This document shows positions 47,903 through 56,536 of a DNA stretch of 64,000 bases, piece after piece. The DNA comes from Planococcus antarcticus DSM 14505. Its GTDB lineage: Bacteria; Bacillota; Bacilli; Bacillales_A; Planococcaceae. Within the stretch, counting starts at the first letter, position 1; every line of letters starts with the position of its first letter. Made by a program: the position numbers and the translations under genes. The notes below the pieces were generated by a model. It was given only the letters and a program-made list of their open reading frames with translations. It was not told the origin of the DNA and ran no database searches. Where the stretch lies: assembly GCF_001687565.2 (NCBI RefSeq), contig NZ_CP016534.2, positions 3,662,501 to 3,726,500 of the forward strand, in the 5' to 3' direction.

Positions 47903-48886
47903 CTAATAACTCATATCAAAAACAAATCCACTTTCATCTTGAAAGAAAGCGATAAATGAATCCTGATGTTCATTTATGGCGGTATACAGGAACTCCAAAT
48001 ACTCCCCATCCATTTCGAAAGTTCTTCCCTCTACATGTGTGACGATGCTATATTCCATGAATCTATTAAAATCATATGGCTTATCCAAACCTTCTATAAG
48101 TGGTAAATCGGAATTAGCTGGTCGAGTAATCACAACTACCTCATAGCCCATTGCACGAGCATCCTCGACTGTATGAGTTTCATCAGGTCCAGCTGTACCA
48201 GACTCGCCTGAATATCGAACGCCATTATAAAAACCTTCTTGATTTGGGTTTAATTCTAAATCATACTTTGCAGGTCTTTCTTCTGTCGCAGTTTTTTCCT
48301 TTGCAATTTCTTCCTGTTCTACCTTTTCTTCTTCTGCTACTTTCTTCTCTGAATCTAGAGCTGATTTGATGTCTTCCTGTAGCTTTTTAACGTCCTTTTT
48401 GATCGGCTCAAAAATCAACTGTTCCGATTCGTGTTTTAAAATGTTATCAACCGTTTTATTAGCTTCTTTATATTCTTTGTTTTCGAATTGCTTCAATGCT
48501 GCTTCATATCCCTCTGTCAACTCGGCTAATGTTGTTTCGAGGTCTTCAATTGACGCTACAATATCTTTGGATTTTTTAACCAGTGCGGACGATCCATCTT
48601 CTGTGTTAATAACCTTCTCAGCTTTTTCTGTCGCAATGTCAAGATTGCCTTCCTCCATTGCTTTTATAGCTTCTTGATGATAGACAGTTTGATCCAGTAA
48701 AGCCGTTGCTTTTTTATCGTTACTTTTTTCATCTATTGCTAGCTCAAATGCACTTTCAGCTTTCTGATATTCTTCACTGGCTATGTAATCTAACCCTTTA
48801 TGCACAGCATTGTTATAAGCTTCATCGTTACTACATCCAGCTAACAAAATAAAAACAAACAAACTGCTAATCAATAATTTTCTCAT
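47903..48886 (-). CDS. Lipoprotein with TPR-like N-terminal half, paralogue 1
   Basis: A 327-residue predicted lipoprotein. The signal peptide ends in LLAGC (lipid Cys about 18). Residues 20-180 are helical and TPR-like (EEYQKAESAFELAIDEKSND, EEGNLDIATEKAEKVINTED). A charged Lys/Glu linker leads to a C-terminal domain (about 205-327) found only in this copy, family not recognised. The first ~182 codons are nearly identical, gap-free, to those of the neighbouring gene (49051-50046), whereas the C-terminal domains are unrelated. Exposed on the outer membrane face. Likely function unknown. Confidence 0.85.
   Translation of the reverse strand: MRKLLISSLFVFILLAGCSNDEAYNNAVHKGLDYIASEEYQKAESAFELAIDEKSNDKKATALLDQTVYHQEAIKAMEEGNLDIATEKAEKVINTEDGSSALVKKSKDIVASIEDLETTLAELTEGYEAALKQFENKEYKEANKTVDNILKHESEQLIFEPIKKDVKKLQEDIKSALDSEKKVAEEEKVEQEEIAKEKTATEERPAKYDLELNPNQEGFYNGVRYSGESGTAGPDETHTVEDARAMGYEVVVITRPANSDLPLIEGLDKPYDFNRFMEYSIVTHVEGRTFEMDGEYLEFLYTAINEHQDSFIAFFQDESGFVFDMSY
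48341..48886. repeat. 546-bp direct repeat, unit 1 (lipoprotein N-terminal half)
   Basis: Matches 49501-50046 without gaps at a constant offset of 1160 bp. Only scattered substitutions are seen. Confidence 0.93.
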
Positions 48887-49050
48887 AAAATTCCCCCATT
48901 AAAATAAAAAAAGTAACAAAAATATTACATATAACATCCTTGTCATTATAATTATTAATTTATTTTTCAAAATAATGTAAATAAATTTTATCCAAGAGTC
49001 CATTCATATGGATTCGACGAGCCCTGCTCGGCAGTTACATTCGTGACATG

Positions 49051-50046
49051 TTAGTTATTGTCTATGATAATTGCAGAGGTTGTAGGACCCGATTCGGTTT
49101 CCGAATAGAAAATGATTTTGTAATTATCAATGTAGTAAAGATTGGCATAGCTCTGCATTTCAGTGCCATCGAAAAATGATTCTGCAGGCTCGGAGAATAC
49201 AGAAGTGACCTCTGCAAAAGTCATGCCTATATATGTCTCATAAATACTGATGTAAGGGTTGCTGATCATGTAACCTGTCACTGTCTCTGAGTCGCTTAAG
49301 AAGTATCCATCTTCCTCTTCAAAAACGACCAGTCGCCCACCCATAAAATAATCATCATAGGTTGGATCTCCATAATAACTGGTAAGATCGCTTAAGTTCT
49401 CTCCTATTTGAATCGGCATATCTATGAGACCTACTTCCTGCTCGGACGTCGTCTCTGAACTTTCAGCTTCTTCTGCTGCCTTCTCTGTCTCTTCCTCTGC
49501 TTTCTTCTCTGAATCTAGAGCTAATTTGATGTCTTCCTGTAGCTTTCTAACGTCCTTTTTTATCGACTCAAAAATCGGCTGTTCCGATTCGTGTTTTAAA
49601 AGGTTATCAACCGTTTTATTCGCCTCTGTATATTCTTTGTTTTCAAATTGCTTTAGAGCAGCTTCATATTCCTCTGTCAACTCGGCTAATGTTGTTTCGA
49701 GGTCTTCAATTGACGCTACAATATCTTTGGATTTTTTAACCAGTGCGGACGATCCATCTTCTGTGTTAATAACCTTCTCAGCTTTTTCTGTCGCACTGTC
49801 AAGATCGCCTTCCTCCATTGCTTTTATAGCTTCTTGATGATAGACAGTTTGATCCAGTAAAGCCGTTGCTTTTTTATCGTTACTTTTTTCATCTATTGCT
49901 AGCTCAAATGCACTTTCAGCTTTCTGATATTCTTCACTAGCTATATAATCTAATCCTTTATGCACAGCATTGTTATAAGCTTCATCGTTACTACATCCAG
50001 CTAACACAATAAAAATAACCAAACTACTAATGAATAATTTTCTCAT
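49051..50046 (-). CDS. Lipoprotein with TPR-like N-terminal half, paralogue 2
   Basis: A 331-residue lipoprotein (lipobox VLAGC). The N-terminal TPR-like half is shared with paralogue 1. The C-terminal domain (about 210-331) has the phrases LSDLTSYYGDPTYDDYFMGG and IGMTFAEVTSVFSEPAESFF, which resemble the repeated IGMT-x2-EV-x3-LGxP pattern of DUF4309/BLIP-like extracytoplasmic domains. I use the ATG at 50046, which has GGGAGGGAA upstream; an in-frame ATG at 50109 is probably not used. Tandem arrangement with 164 bp between the genes. Confidence 0.85.
   Translation of the reverse strand: MRKLFISSLVIFIVLAGCSNDEAYNNAVHKGLDYIASEEYQKAESAFELAIDEKSNDKKATALLDQTVYHQEAIKAMEEGDLDSATEKAEKVINTEDGSSALVKKSKDIVASIEDLETTLAELTEEYEAALKQFENKEYTEANKTVDNLLKHESEQPIFESIKKDVRKLQEDIKLALDSEKKAEEETEKAAEEAESSETTSEQEVGLIDMPIQIGENLSDLTSYYGDPTYDDYFMGGRLVVFEEEDGYFLSDSETVTGYMISNPYISIYETYIGMTFAEVTSVFSEPAESFFDGTEMQSYANLYYIDNYKIIFYSETESGPTTSAIIIDNN
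49501..50046. repeat. 546-bp direct repeat, unit 2 (lipoprotein N-terminal half)
   Basis: Partner of 48341-48886. Similarity extends less well into the upstream leader (shared ATATTACATATAACAT). Confidence 0.93.
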
Positions 50047-50524
50047 AAAATTCCCTCCCATTGAAAATAATAAAAGTAACAAAGATATTACATATAACAT
50101 TCTTTTCATTATTCTTATTCATATATTTGTAAAATAATGTAAAGGAGGTTTATAATTTCTATATGTAATTCTATATACATATAAACATTAACAGATTTAG
50201 TGCAAAGAACCTATATTAACTGCTGCGTTCACAGTCACCGATAGCATATACCTAATTGAACAGTTGAAAAGTCTATCATTTTGCTGATGAATCATTCGGC
50301 TTTTTCTTCGGTTAGGGCGTCTAAGGCTAATTAATTTTGTAGTTTAACTTAACTCTATTAAGTATAAAGTCCTATACTATATATTTAGCATAGGACATCA
50401 TTTAAAACATCGTAAATGCAGCGCGTAGTCACTTCTTTTCAGCACCTCTTCACTTATCCCAATCGCTCTGGCAGCCACGAGGACTTATTCTTTACAAATT
50501 GATGGATTAAGATGAGGTTATAAC

Positions 50525-50734
50525 CTACCTCCTATAAATAGTGATCCTATTTTCCACCAAATAATTGTCATAATAGACAAGTTCAAAGCTATCGTCATTG
50601 GTTACAGATTCAATTAAGTTCCTTTTTGCTGGCTCTTCAGAAATAGTAAAACTCCCACCACTTCCTGTACCAGTAACGGGATAAAGATAAAGCTTATATG
50701 CATTTCCGTCTAAATATTCAAATTTAAATGCATA
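50525..50734 (-). pseudogene. Coding remnant, possibly a lost extracytoplasmic domain
   Basis: 69 codons open to a TAG, reading AFKFEYLDGNAYKLYLYPVT and ending VENRITIYRR, with no start codon (a TAG precedes it). Composition is like the C-terminal domains of the neighbouring lipoproteins. Family not recognised. The remaining 300-400 bp toward the lipoprotein gene hold nothing recognisable. Confidence 0.5.
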
Positions 50735-50756
50735 CTATCTGACATCTCGTTAGCAT

Positions 50757-50919
50757 TTACAATGCTAATTCTCGTTGGTAGGAAGCCATTATCGTATCTT
50801 CACAAGCAATCCAATGACATTCTAACAGTGGGACTTCTACAATTAGTTCGGTCTTGGGATATTGAACAGTCCTTTTCGACCAATCCCCAACCAATCTCCA
50901 CTGGATCTATATCACTCAT
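50757..50919 (-). pseudogene. Small frameshifted coding remnant
   Basis: Starts MSDIDPVEIGWGLVEKDCSI and, after a one-base frame change near 50853, continues PKTELIVEVPLLECHWIACE to a TAA. Both parts look protein-like in sequence, which suggests a ~54-aa gene broken by one indel. Unknown family. Confidence 0.45.
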
Positions 50920-50936
50920 CAACAGAGTTAGATAAA

Positions 50937-51020
50937 CTAATAATTTACTCTGATTCCAAGCCTTTCAATGGTTATGCAAAATACCAAACCTATAAGTGTT
51001 CCTAAAGAAAAGAATCCCAT
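50937..51020 (-). CDS. 27-aa hydrophobic peptide
   Basis: MGFFSLGTLIGLVFCITIER plus seven residues; one membrane segment and a short basic tail. GGAG lies 8 nt before the ATG (an upstream GTG at 51029 is also possible). It lies between the recombinase gene and decayed DNA, next to a second peptide gene. It could be a type I toxin-like or holin-like peptide. Not recognised. Confidence 0.45.
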   Translation of the reverse strand: MGFFSLGTLIGLVFCITIERLGIRVNY

Positions 51021-51042
51021 TCCATTCACTCCAGTCCGTTTT

Positions 51043-51129
51043 TTATTTTGTACTTATCGCATCTTTTACAGCAAAGAATACCGAGATTCCAAACATTACC
51101 CCTGCTTTAAATAGGCTTATACTTGTCAT
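51043..51129 (-). CDS. 28-aa hydrophobic peptide
   Basis: MTSISLFKAGVMFGISVFFA plus eight residues. A near-perfect ribosome site (AAGGAGGTG, 5 nt before ATG) makes translation likely. A single membrane segment is predicted. It starts 29 bp after the recombinase stop codon and 22 bp before the next peptide gene. Function unknown; a small membrane-active peptide of a mobile element is one possibility. Confidence 0.6.
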   Translation of the reverse strand: MTSISLFKAGVMFGISVFFAVKDAISTK

Positions 51130-51157
51130 TAGATCACCTCCTTAAATTAATGTATTT

Positions 51158-52834
51158 CTAAAGCTCCAAAAACACAGTAAAAGAAGGAGAAAGATCATCG
51201 TCATCGGATGATCTTTCTCCTTCTGGAGTGGTGAAGTGTTTGACCACTTCTTTATTTAATTGGATTTTGATCGAGTCGATCTCCCTGCTTTCAGAAATAG
51301 TTATTTTATTTATGAGTAGATGTAATAGGTGTTTTCTCTGTTCTCGGGATAATGATTCTTTAAACATTTTTGTGAAGCTATCCATAACATCTTTTACTAA
51401 GGTAAAGTTTACTTCTATTGTGTCGTCTTGCCACATCTTACTTTTTATTGGTGCCTTACGTTCTTCTAATCCCGCTATTTCCTCATTTAAAGTAGCTAAT
51501 CGGCCGATAAGATCATCCTTTTCAACAATACCCTCTTCAAACAGTCCCAGTATCTTGTCTTTTCTAAGTTGGACAGAATCAATTGCTTTTTCCAACCTCT
51601 TATAGTCGTTTTGCAGAGGTGACCGATTCTTCTCACGCTCACTATTTATTTTCAATACAATACTTTTTATTAATCTGTCGTTATTTGCAACATTAGCGAT
51701 CTTAGTAAGCACGTATTCATCTGCATAATTTACTCGGACACCATTTGATCGACAAACCGTGCTTCCTTTGTTCTTCCAGGCCCCACAAACATAGTACTCC
51801 AGTACTCGTTTTGTTCCGTCTTTTGTTTTATTGGTTGTTCTGCTAAGTACCATTCCTGAATTACACACAGGGCATCTAATAATCCCAGTCAAAGGGTGTT
51901 CACCACTATGAATCCGATTAGGTCTGCCGCCTCTGCTCTTCATAATAGCTAGAGTCTGGTCCCACGTATCTTGTGAAATTAGCGGTACATGCTTACCTTT
52001 TTCCATTACCGGATCTGGATTAATATTATTACGCCTTTTTTCAGTCCAATCCCTTCTGACATTAAACCGAATAATACCGACATATAAAGGATTTTGGAGT
52101 ATTTGCTTTACACTATTAATCGAAAAACTTTTCTTTCTTTTAGTTTGATGACCTGCTCTATTTAATTGACCGGCAATTGACTTATAACCGAAGCCCCCGG
52201 TGTATAAATCAAAGATTTTTCTAACCGTCTGTCCCTCGTCTTCGTTAATAACAAGTTTAGAGGCTGCCCTGTTTCGGTCATCGACTTCTGTTGAATCTAT
52301 ATCGTATCCGAGTACCTTCCCGCCATTCCAATAACCAGCTCTTGCCCTCGCTAGCATTCCCATCTTTACGTTTTCTGATATATTAGCTCTTTCAAATTCC
52401 GATATTGCTGCCATCATCTGAAATTGAAGTTTTCCTGAAGGACTTTCCGTTTCGTATTTTTCTGTATAAGATCTAAAACCGATGTTTTTAGTCTTTAACA
52501 TCTCCACGATGTTTAACAAATCAATACTCTTTCTAGAAAAACGATTCATTTTCCAAACTAACACTATGTCGAATTCTTTATTATGTGCAGCACTTAAAAG
52601 CTGTTGAAGTGCAGGCCTACCTGAGATGTTTTTGCCGCTGATTCCTCGGTCTACATACTCCCCGCATACTTCATAACCTTCTTTTTTACAGAACTCACGT
52701 AATAGTCGAACCTGTTCATCTATGCTATATCCTTCTTCAGCTTGCTCTACAGTAGAAACCCGAGCATAAATTGCGGCCTTTTTCTTCTTCTCAATTGGTT
52801 GTGCCAGTTTATTATACTCATTAGATAGATGCAA
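51158..52834 (-). CDS. Large serine recombinase (integrase)
   Basis: A 558-residue large serine integrase. The catalytic domain has YARVSTVEQ (nucleophile Ser27, Arg25) and KMNRFSRKSID (Arg98). The recombinase domain follows (GYKSIAGQLNRAGHQTKRKK). The zinc-ribbon domain has CPVCNSGM and VCGAWKNKGSTVC, and a coiled coil is seen near residues 420-460. It integrates and, with a directionality factor, excises circular elements at att sites. The likely start is TTG at 52834 after AAGGGGGGAAG. Intact. Probable integrase of the element that includes the primase module upstream. Its att sites were not identified. Confidence 0.93.
   Translation of the reverse strand: MHLSNEYNKLAQPIEKKKKAAIYARVSTVEQAEEGYSIDEQVRLLREFCKKEGYEVCGEYVDRGISGKNISGRPALQQLLSAAHNKEFDIVLVWKMNRFSRKSIDLLNIVEMLKTKNIGFRSYTEKYETESPSGKLQFQMMAAISEFERANISENVKMGMLARARAGYWNGGKVLGYDIDSTEVDDRNRAASKLVINEDEGQTVRKIFDLYTGGFGYKSIAGQLNRAGHQTKRKKSFSINSVKQILQNPLYVGIIRFNVRRDWTEKRRNNINPDPVMEKGKHVPLISQDTWDQTLAIMKSRGGRPNRIHSGEHPLTGIIRCPVCNSGMVLSRTTNKTKDGTKRVLEYYVCGAWKNKGSTVCRSNGVRVNYADEYVLTKIANVANNDRLIKSIVLKINSEREKNRSPLQNDYKRLEKAIDSVQLRKDKILGLFEEGIVEKDDLIGRLATLNEEIAGLEERKAPIKSKMWQDDTIEVNFTLVKDVMDSFTKMFKESLSREQRKHLLHLLINKITISESREIDSIKIQLNKEVVKHFTTPEGERSSDDDDLSPSFTVFLEL
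51176..51224 (-). terminator. Terminator hairpin inside the 3' end of the recombinase gene
   Basis: Perfect 18-bp inverted repeat AGAAGGAGAAAGATCATC (51182-51199) / GATGATCTTTCTCCTTCT (51207-51224). On the minus strand it is followed by TTTTACTGTGTTTTTGG. The stop codon lies at 51158-51160, so the hairpin precedes it by 21 bp and encodes part of the protein tail. Confidence 0.8.
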
Positions 52835-52934
52835 AGTTCTTCCCCCCTTTTTGTACCCAGGCTTGTTCCTATTTAGAGCGTGACTGCTTGGGAAAGTCGG
52901 TAATCTCTTTCATTATGTGTTTTTTTAAAAATTG

Positions 52935-53084
52935 TTATTCCTCTTTGGCTGGGTTATTCGCATGCAGTTCACTTTGTTCTTGATCATTTTCCGAGTTATT
53001 ATTCATCAAATATGCCGTTACTGATTCTGCTAAGATATCTATTAAAACTTTGTATTCATAGTCAATTGATACTTCGTCTAGCAT
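52935..53084 (-). CDS. 49-aa acidic protein upstream of the recombinase
   Basis: MLDEVSIDYEYKVLIDILAE and 29 more residues, rich in Asp, Glu and Asn. AGGGGGAA precedes the ATG. It sits between the primase and recombinase genes, a place where small regulators or directionality factors are often found in integrative elements. Role unknown. Confidence 0.6.
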   Translation of the reverse strand: MLDEVSIDYEYKVLIDILAESVTAYLMNNNSENDQEQSELHANNPAKEE

Positions 53085-53133
53085 GATTACTTCCCCCTCT
53101 AAATTGATCAAAAAAATAATATATATTTACTCA

Positions 53134-53232
53134 TTACTTTAAGAATTGGCGGGGGGCGGGGGGTGGGTAGTGATGAGAAAACTTTTCTACTAAATTAATT
53201 AATTTACTTTTTATTCCCATCCAAGTTTTCAT
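53134..53232 (-). CDS. Possible 32-aa protein with proline-rich tail
   Basis: MKTWMGIKSKLINLVEKFSH followed by a YPPPAPRQF tail. The start has AGGGGGG 9 nt upstream (or AGGTG nearer). The proline run is encoded by the G/C tract at 53151-53167. It may be chance. Confidence 0.35.
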   Translation of the reverse strand: MKTWMGIKSKLINLVEKFSHHYPPPAPRQFLK

Positions 53233-53254
53233 TTCACCTATCCCCCCTCCCCCC
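53151..53254. other. G-tract / C-tract inverted pair
   Basis: GGGGGGCGGGGGGTGGG (53151-53167) and CCCCCCTCCCCCC (53242-53254) stand 74 bp apart in AT-rich DNA. They could pair (13 bp, one mismatch) or each form G-quadruplexes on opposite strands. The right tract touches the primase stop codon. Confidence 0.65.
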
Positions 53255-54951
53255 TAATATTGAATAGCACTACCTGATATTTTAGGATGTGTAACATCTT
53301 CTAAATCTTCTACCTTTAAGCCATCATAATAGATAGCTCCCTTTACCTTTTTTTTGATAATAGGAATCCTTTCATTTTCTAATACAATTTTGAAATGTTT
53401 CCAAAACAGCTGAAGCGATTTTGTTCCCTTGTCGTCTATGCCTTGCATATCCAGCCAGCGCAGATATTTCAAATGAAAATCGGCTTGCTTTGTCCGTTCG
53501 CCCCCTATCATTCTAATATGCTCTAAATAGAACTCCTTCACTGGATTCTGATCAGCATTATAAGCATTTTGGCATTCATTTATAGCTTCACTTTGACCAA
53601 ACTGAAAGTTATTTAAACGTAATCGTTTCAATCCCTCCAAGGCCCAGTTAAGGATACCTGGGAGTTCCTTTAACAATTCTTCCTTTAAATTAACATTTCG
53701 TTCAGCGGCGGAAAAAGTGCGATTAAAAGGTACAATCATTAGTTTTCGAAAGTAGCCATTTGTTACATCCATGGAGTCTGGGAGGCTATTGACAAGAAAA
53801 AGAAGTCTACAGTATGGTGTGTAGCTAATAGCCGGACGATATTTCAAGTTGACAGTTATCGTATCGCCACTGACAATGGCCTTAAAGTTCTCTGTCTTCA
53901 TCGCTTTGCCTCCTAACTCATTTTCCGCAGCAATATTGATGGATTTTCCAATCATGCTTTCCAAGCCGAATGGTTGACTGAAATCAGAGAGAGGTACGCT
54001 ACTAACATTCTCTTTTCCTATTAACTCCGTCACAACAGAAGCCAAGACACTTTTTCCATTTGCTCCTCCACCATGATAATAAACAGCTTTTTCTGCCTTG
54101 GTTTCAACCGATAGCCAATAACCCACTAATTCTTGATGTACACCTATTAATTCAGCATCATGCAACGTAATATCCTCCATAAAGGTATTGAAGTTAGGTG
54201 CACCGGCAAGAGGATCATAATCAATCGGTATTTGGATAGTGGATATATATGTTGGAGAATGGGGGTAGAGCTTATAAGTATCTAGGCTGAACATCCCATT
54301 CTTCAAGTTAATAAATTCACGGTTCACATTCATTTCATCTTCATTGGTAGCTTCACGCTGCAATGCTTTTACAACTTCCACCTCGTGCGCACTTTTCCAA
54401 CTATTACTACGTCCTTCATGCATGATCATCATGATAATTTTTCCTAACTTTACTTCAGACAACTCTTCAAAAACACCTTTTAAGTTATATATAAATAAGC
54501 GTCCATCATTCGTTGAGCGTAAATGGCACCTTTTTATGAAATGCTTTGCAAAGGCATTAGCATTAAAAGTAAAAGACTTTTTCTTTTCGTTATAAGAGTA
54601 TCCACGCTCTTCCGCCTTGCTCACTGATAGAATCAGTTCTAGTTCCCTCAGCAAGGCTTCAGGTATAACTGTCTCTACTGTTCGCTCAGCAGTCTTGTAG
54701 GTTTCCATAGCCTCAGCCCTAGATGTTTTTTTAACTCGGTACATCAGAGCAGTAAAGTAGGCTAACCCCTCTTCCTGCATTACAGTGTTAAGTGCAGCAA
54801 CTAACAATGAGAGACTATCTTTTACATTTACCGATTCAAGTAAACCCTTTGTAATTATACTTGCGTCTAGTGGTCGTGCCTTTTGTACAGGATAATCAGT
54901 AATGTACTGATCCACGTCTTCTATTTTGAATGCGACTCTATTCATTCTCAT
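53254..54951 (-). CDS. Phage/plasmid P4-type primase-helicase (SF3, DUF5906-like)
   Basis: A 565-residue protein whose C-terminal half is a superfamily 3 helicase: Walker A HGGGANGKSVLASVV, Walker B-like INIAAENELGG, then KAIVSGDTITV and LLFLVNSLPD as motif C and sensor region. The N-terminal half matches the D5/P4-type linker region, but no CHC2 or TOPRIM primase motif is obvious. It would unwind the element's origin to start replication. I choose the ATG at 54951 (AAAGGA upstream); an in-frame TTG at 54996 is also possible. It is grouped with 55007-57454 as a replication module of the element. Confidence 0.85.
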   Translation of the reverse strand: MRMNRVAFKIEDVDQYITDYPVQKARPLDASIITKGLLESVNVKDSLSLLVAALNTVMQEEGLAYFTALMYRVKKTSRAEAMETYKTAERTVETVIPEALLRELELILSVSKAEERGYSYNEKKKSFTFNANAFAKHFIKRCHLRSTNDGRLFIYNLKGVFEELSEVKLGKIIMMIMHEGRSNSWKSAHEVEVVKALQREATNEDEMNVNREFINLKNGMFSLDTYKLYPHSPTYISTIQIPIDYDPLAGAPNFNTFMEDITLHDAELIGVHQELVGYWLSVETKAEKAVYYHGGGANGKSVLASVVTELIGKENVSSVPLSDFSQPFGLESMIGKSINIAAENELGGKAMKTENFKAIVSGDTITVNLKYRPAISYTPYCRLLFLVNSLPDSMDVTNGYFRKLMIVPFNRTFSAAERNVNLKEELLKELPGILNWALEGLKRLRLNNFQFGQSEAINECQNAYNADQNPVKEFYLEHIRMIGGERTKQADFHLKYLRWLDMQGIDDKGTKSLQLFWKHFKIVLENERIPIIKKKVKGAIYYDGLKVEDLEDVTHPKISGSAIQY

Positions 54952-55006
54952 TTTTATTGGTTCCTTTCTTTTGATGGAAGGACTCTTTTCCATCAAAGGG
55001 TACTTA

Positions 55007-55615
55007 TTATATTGGTTGATTTACCTCCAAAACTTTTAATCGATCATAAACATCACCCGATTCAGCCTCAAAGTGGCTGATAGAACACCTCCCCACGAGC
55101 CCCACTAAATGCTCTACTGTAATGCTCTGCCCGATAAATATTTCTTCGAACGAAGAAAGAAACTTTATATATTCGGAACTTGACGAAGATGAGACAGTAT
55201 AGAGTAAAGTCAGTTGACCTTGGGATTTCGAATCCAGGGAACGAAGAGAAAACGTGATTAATAATTGATCATAATTGCCATATTTTCCTTCCAGATTCAA
55301 TCGCATTCTTGTCTGATCAATATAAAACTCGTACTCTTCTGTCGGAAACTTAGCTTGTCTCAACACTTTTGCACCATTCTTGGAAAATGTAATAAGTGGA
55401 TAGCGATCTGCATTTTCAACTTTTGATAACGGCTTCGCGTCTTCTTTTTTCATTGTATTTATGACATCTGGAACTACGTTATTACCCCATTCCTCTTGTT
55501 CTACATTAGCCACTTTTTCTCCTACTACTTCCACTTCTTTATGTGTATTTAGAGCACTCCGTCTATGGTGATATTGCTCATTGTTGTCACGTATCACTCT
55601 CTTTTTTATCGCCAC
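55007..55615 (-). CDS. Unknown protein, possibly an SSB-like replication factor
   Basis: A 202-residue soluble protein. The N-terminal ~70 residues are polar and likely disordered. The C-terminal part (about 85-202) has alternating beta-strand-like segments ending IGQSITVEHLVGLVGRCSIS, a layout reminiscent of phage single-strand DNA-binding proteins (DUF669-like), though I cannot confirm this. The gene ends 55 bp before the primase-helicase start, so they are probably one transcript and may act together. Confidence 0.55.
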   Translation of the reverse strand: MAIKKRVIRDNNEQYHHRRSALNTHKEVEVVGEKVANVEQEEWGNNVVPDVINTMKKEDAKPLSKVENADRYPLITFSKNGAKVLRQAKFPTEEYEFYIDQTRMRLNLEGKYGNYDQLLITFSLRSLDSKSQGQLTLLYTVSSSSSSEYIKFLSSFEEIFIGQSITVEHLVGLVGRCSISHFEAESGDVYDRLKVLEVNQPI

Positions 55616-55640
55616 TTTAATTCCTCCTCATTTTTAGTAT

Positions 55641-56318
55641 TTATGAAAAAAATTGCCTTCTATAACTTATAACTTCAATTGCCTCACCCTTACTCGAACC
55701 AAAGTAATATGAATTAAATTCCGGGAAACAATCCATAATTCCATTATTCACAAAATTTATTTCGTTATTAGGAGTTTCACCGCAGGTATTCTTAAGTAAT
55801 AGTCCGTCTATTGGAGATTCATTTAAAAATATTGCGAATTCTAACACTAAAGCTGCATATTGATAATAATCCATAACCACCAGACTGCCCTTTGGGTACC
55901 ATGCAATCTCGAAGTGTCCGTCATGTATAAAAACACAATTTGGTCTGACTGATGAGGATTCAAGTTGTTTTAATAACTTCTGCAAGAGATTTTCCTTTTC
56001 AGAGAAGCATTCCTTATCCTTCACATAGACTGAAGCTACAAATCGGCCAATATCATACTCACTGTAGTAAGGGTCTGGTTCTCCCTTATTTGTGTTTAAG
56101 ATTGCTAATGCGGACAAATAGTTTACTAACTCTGTTGATTCTCCTGGCAGCAGATACTTTTCAAAATATGCGATATCCAAAACATGATTGTATGAAGTTG
56201 TTATTAATAACTTCGCTGTAACTGAATTTGTTTTATATGATTCTTCAAACGTTTCACCTTTTTGCAAGCTCGACACCCATGTTTCTATTTCCTTTTGGTA
56301 TTTAATTGAATTATTCAT
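55641..56318 (-). CDS. Hypothetical protein, element replication module
   Basis: A 225-residue soluble acidic protein. No known motif is visible. Predicted mixed alpha/beta with a repeated aromatic pattern (AWYPKGSLVVMDYYQYAALV). It lies 25 bp upstream of the 202-aa gene, so it is likely co-transcribed. An AGAGGACGAG-like site precedes the ATG. Function not assignable. Confidence 0.6.
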   Translation of the reverse strand: MNNSIKYQKEIETWVSSLQKGETFEESYKTNSVTAKLLITTSYNHVLDIAYFEKYLLPGESTELVNYLSALAILNTNKGEPDPYYSEYDIGRFVASVYVKDKECFSEKENLLQKLLKQLESSSVRPNCVFIHDGHFEIAWYPKGSLVVMDYYQYAALVLEFAIFLNESPIDGLLLKNTCGETPNNEINFVNNGIMDCFPEFNSYYFGSSKGEAIEVISYRRQFFS

Positions 56319-56483
56319 TTTCTCGTCCTCTTTTCATAATCTATGGTGACTGATTTACTACTTCCATTTGATGCTTTTCTACACTCATGCAGTTCTAGAT
56401 ATTAGCTAATTGTTTTCCCTTATCGATTCCTCCTTCCTTGTTTTGTTTCTCTGATCTGATGCTAACTATGAATTAATTGGACC

Positions 56484-56530
56484 AAATAAAATACGGTTGA
56501 ATCAGGATGGATATAATCCGATTCAACCGT
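56484..56530 (-). terminator. Terminator after the 305-aa gene
   Basis: ACGGTTGAATC (56493-56503) / GATTCAACCGT (56520-56530). ATTTTATTT follows on the minus strand. Confidence 0.78.
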
Positions 56531-56536
56531 TGACTG

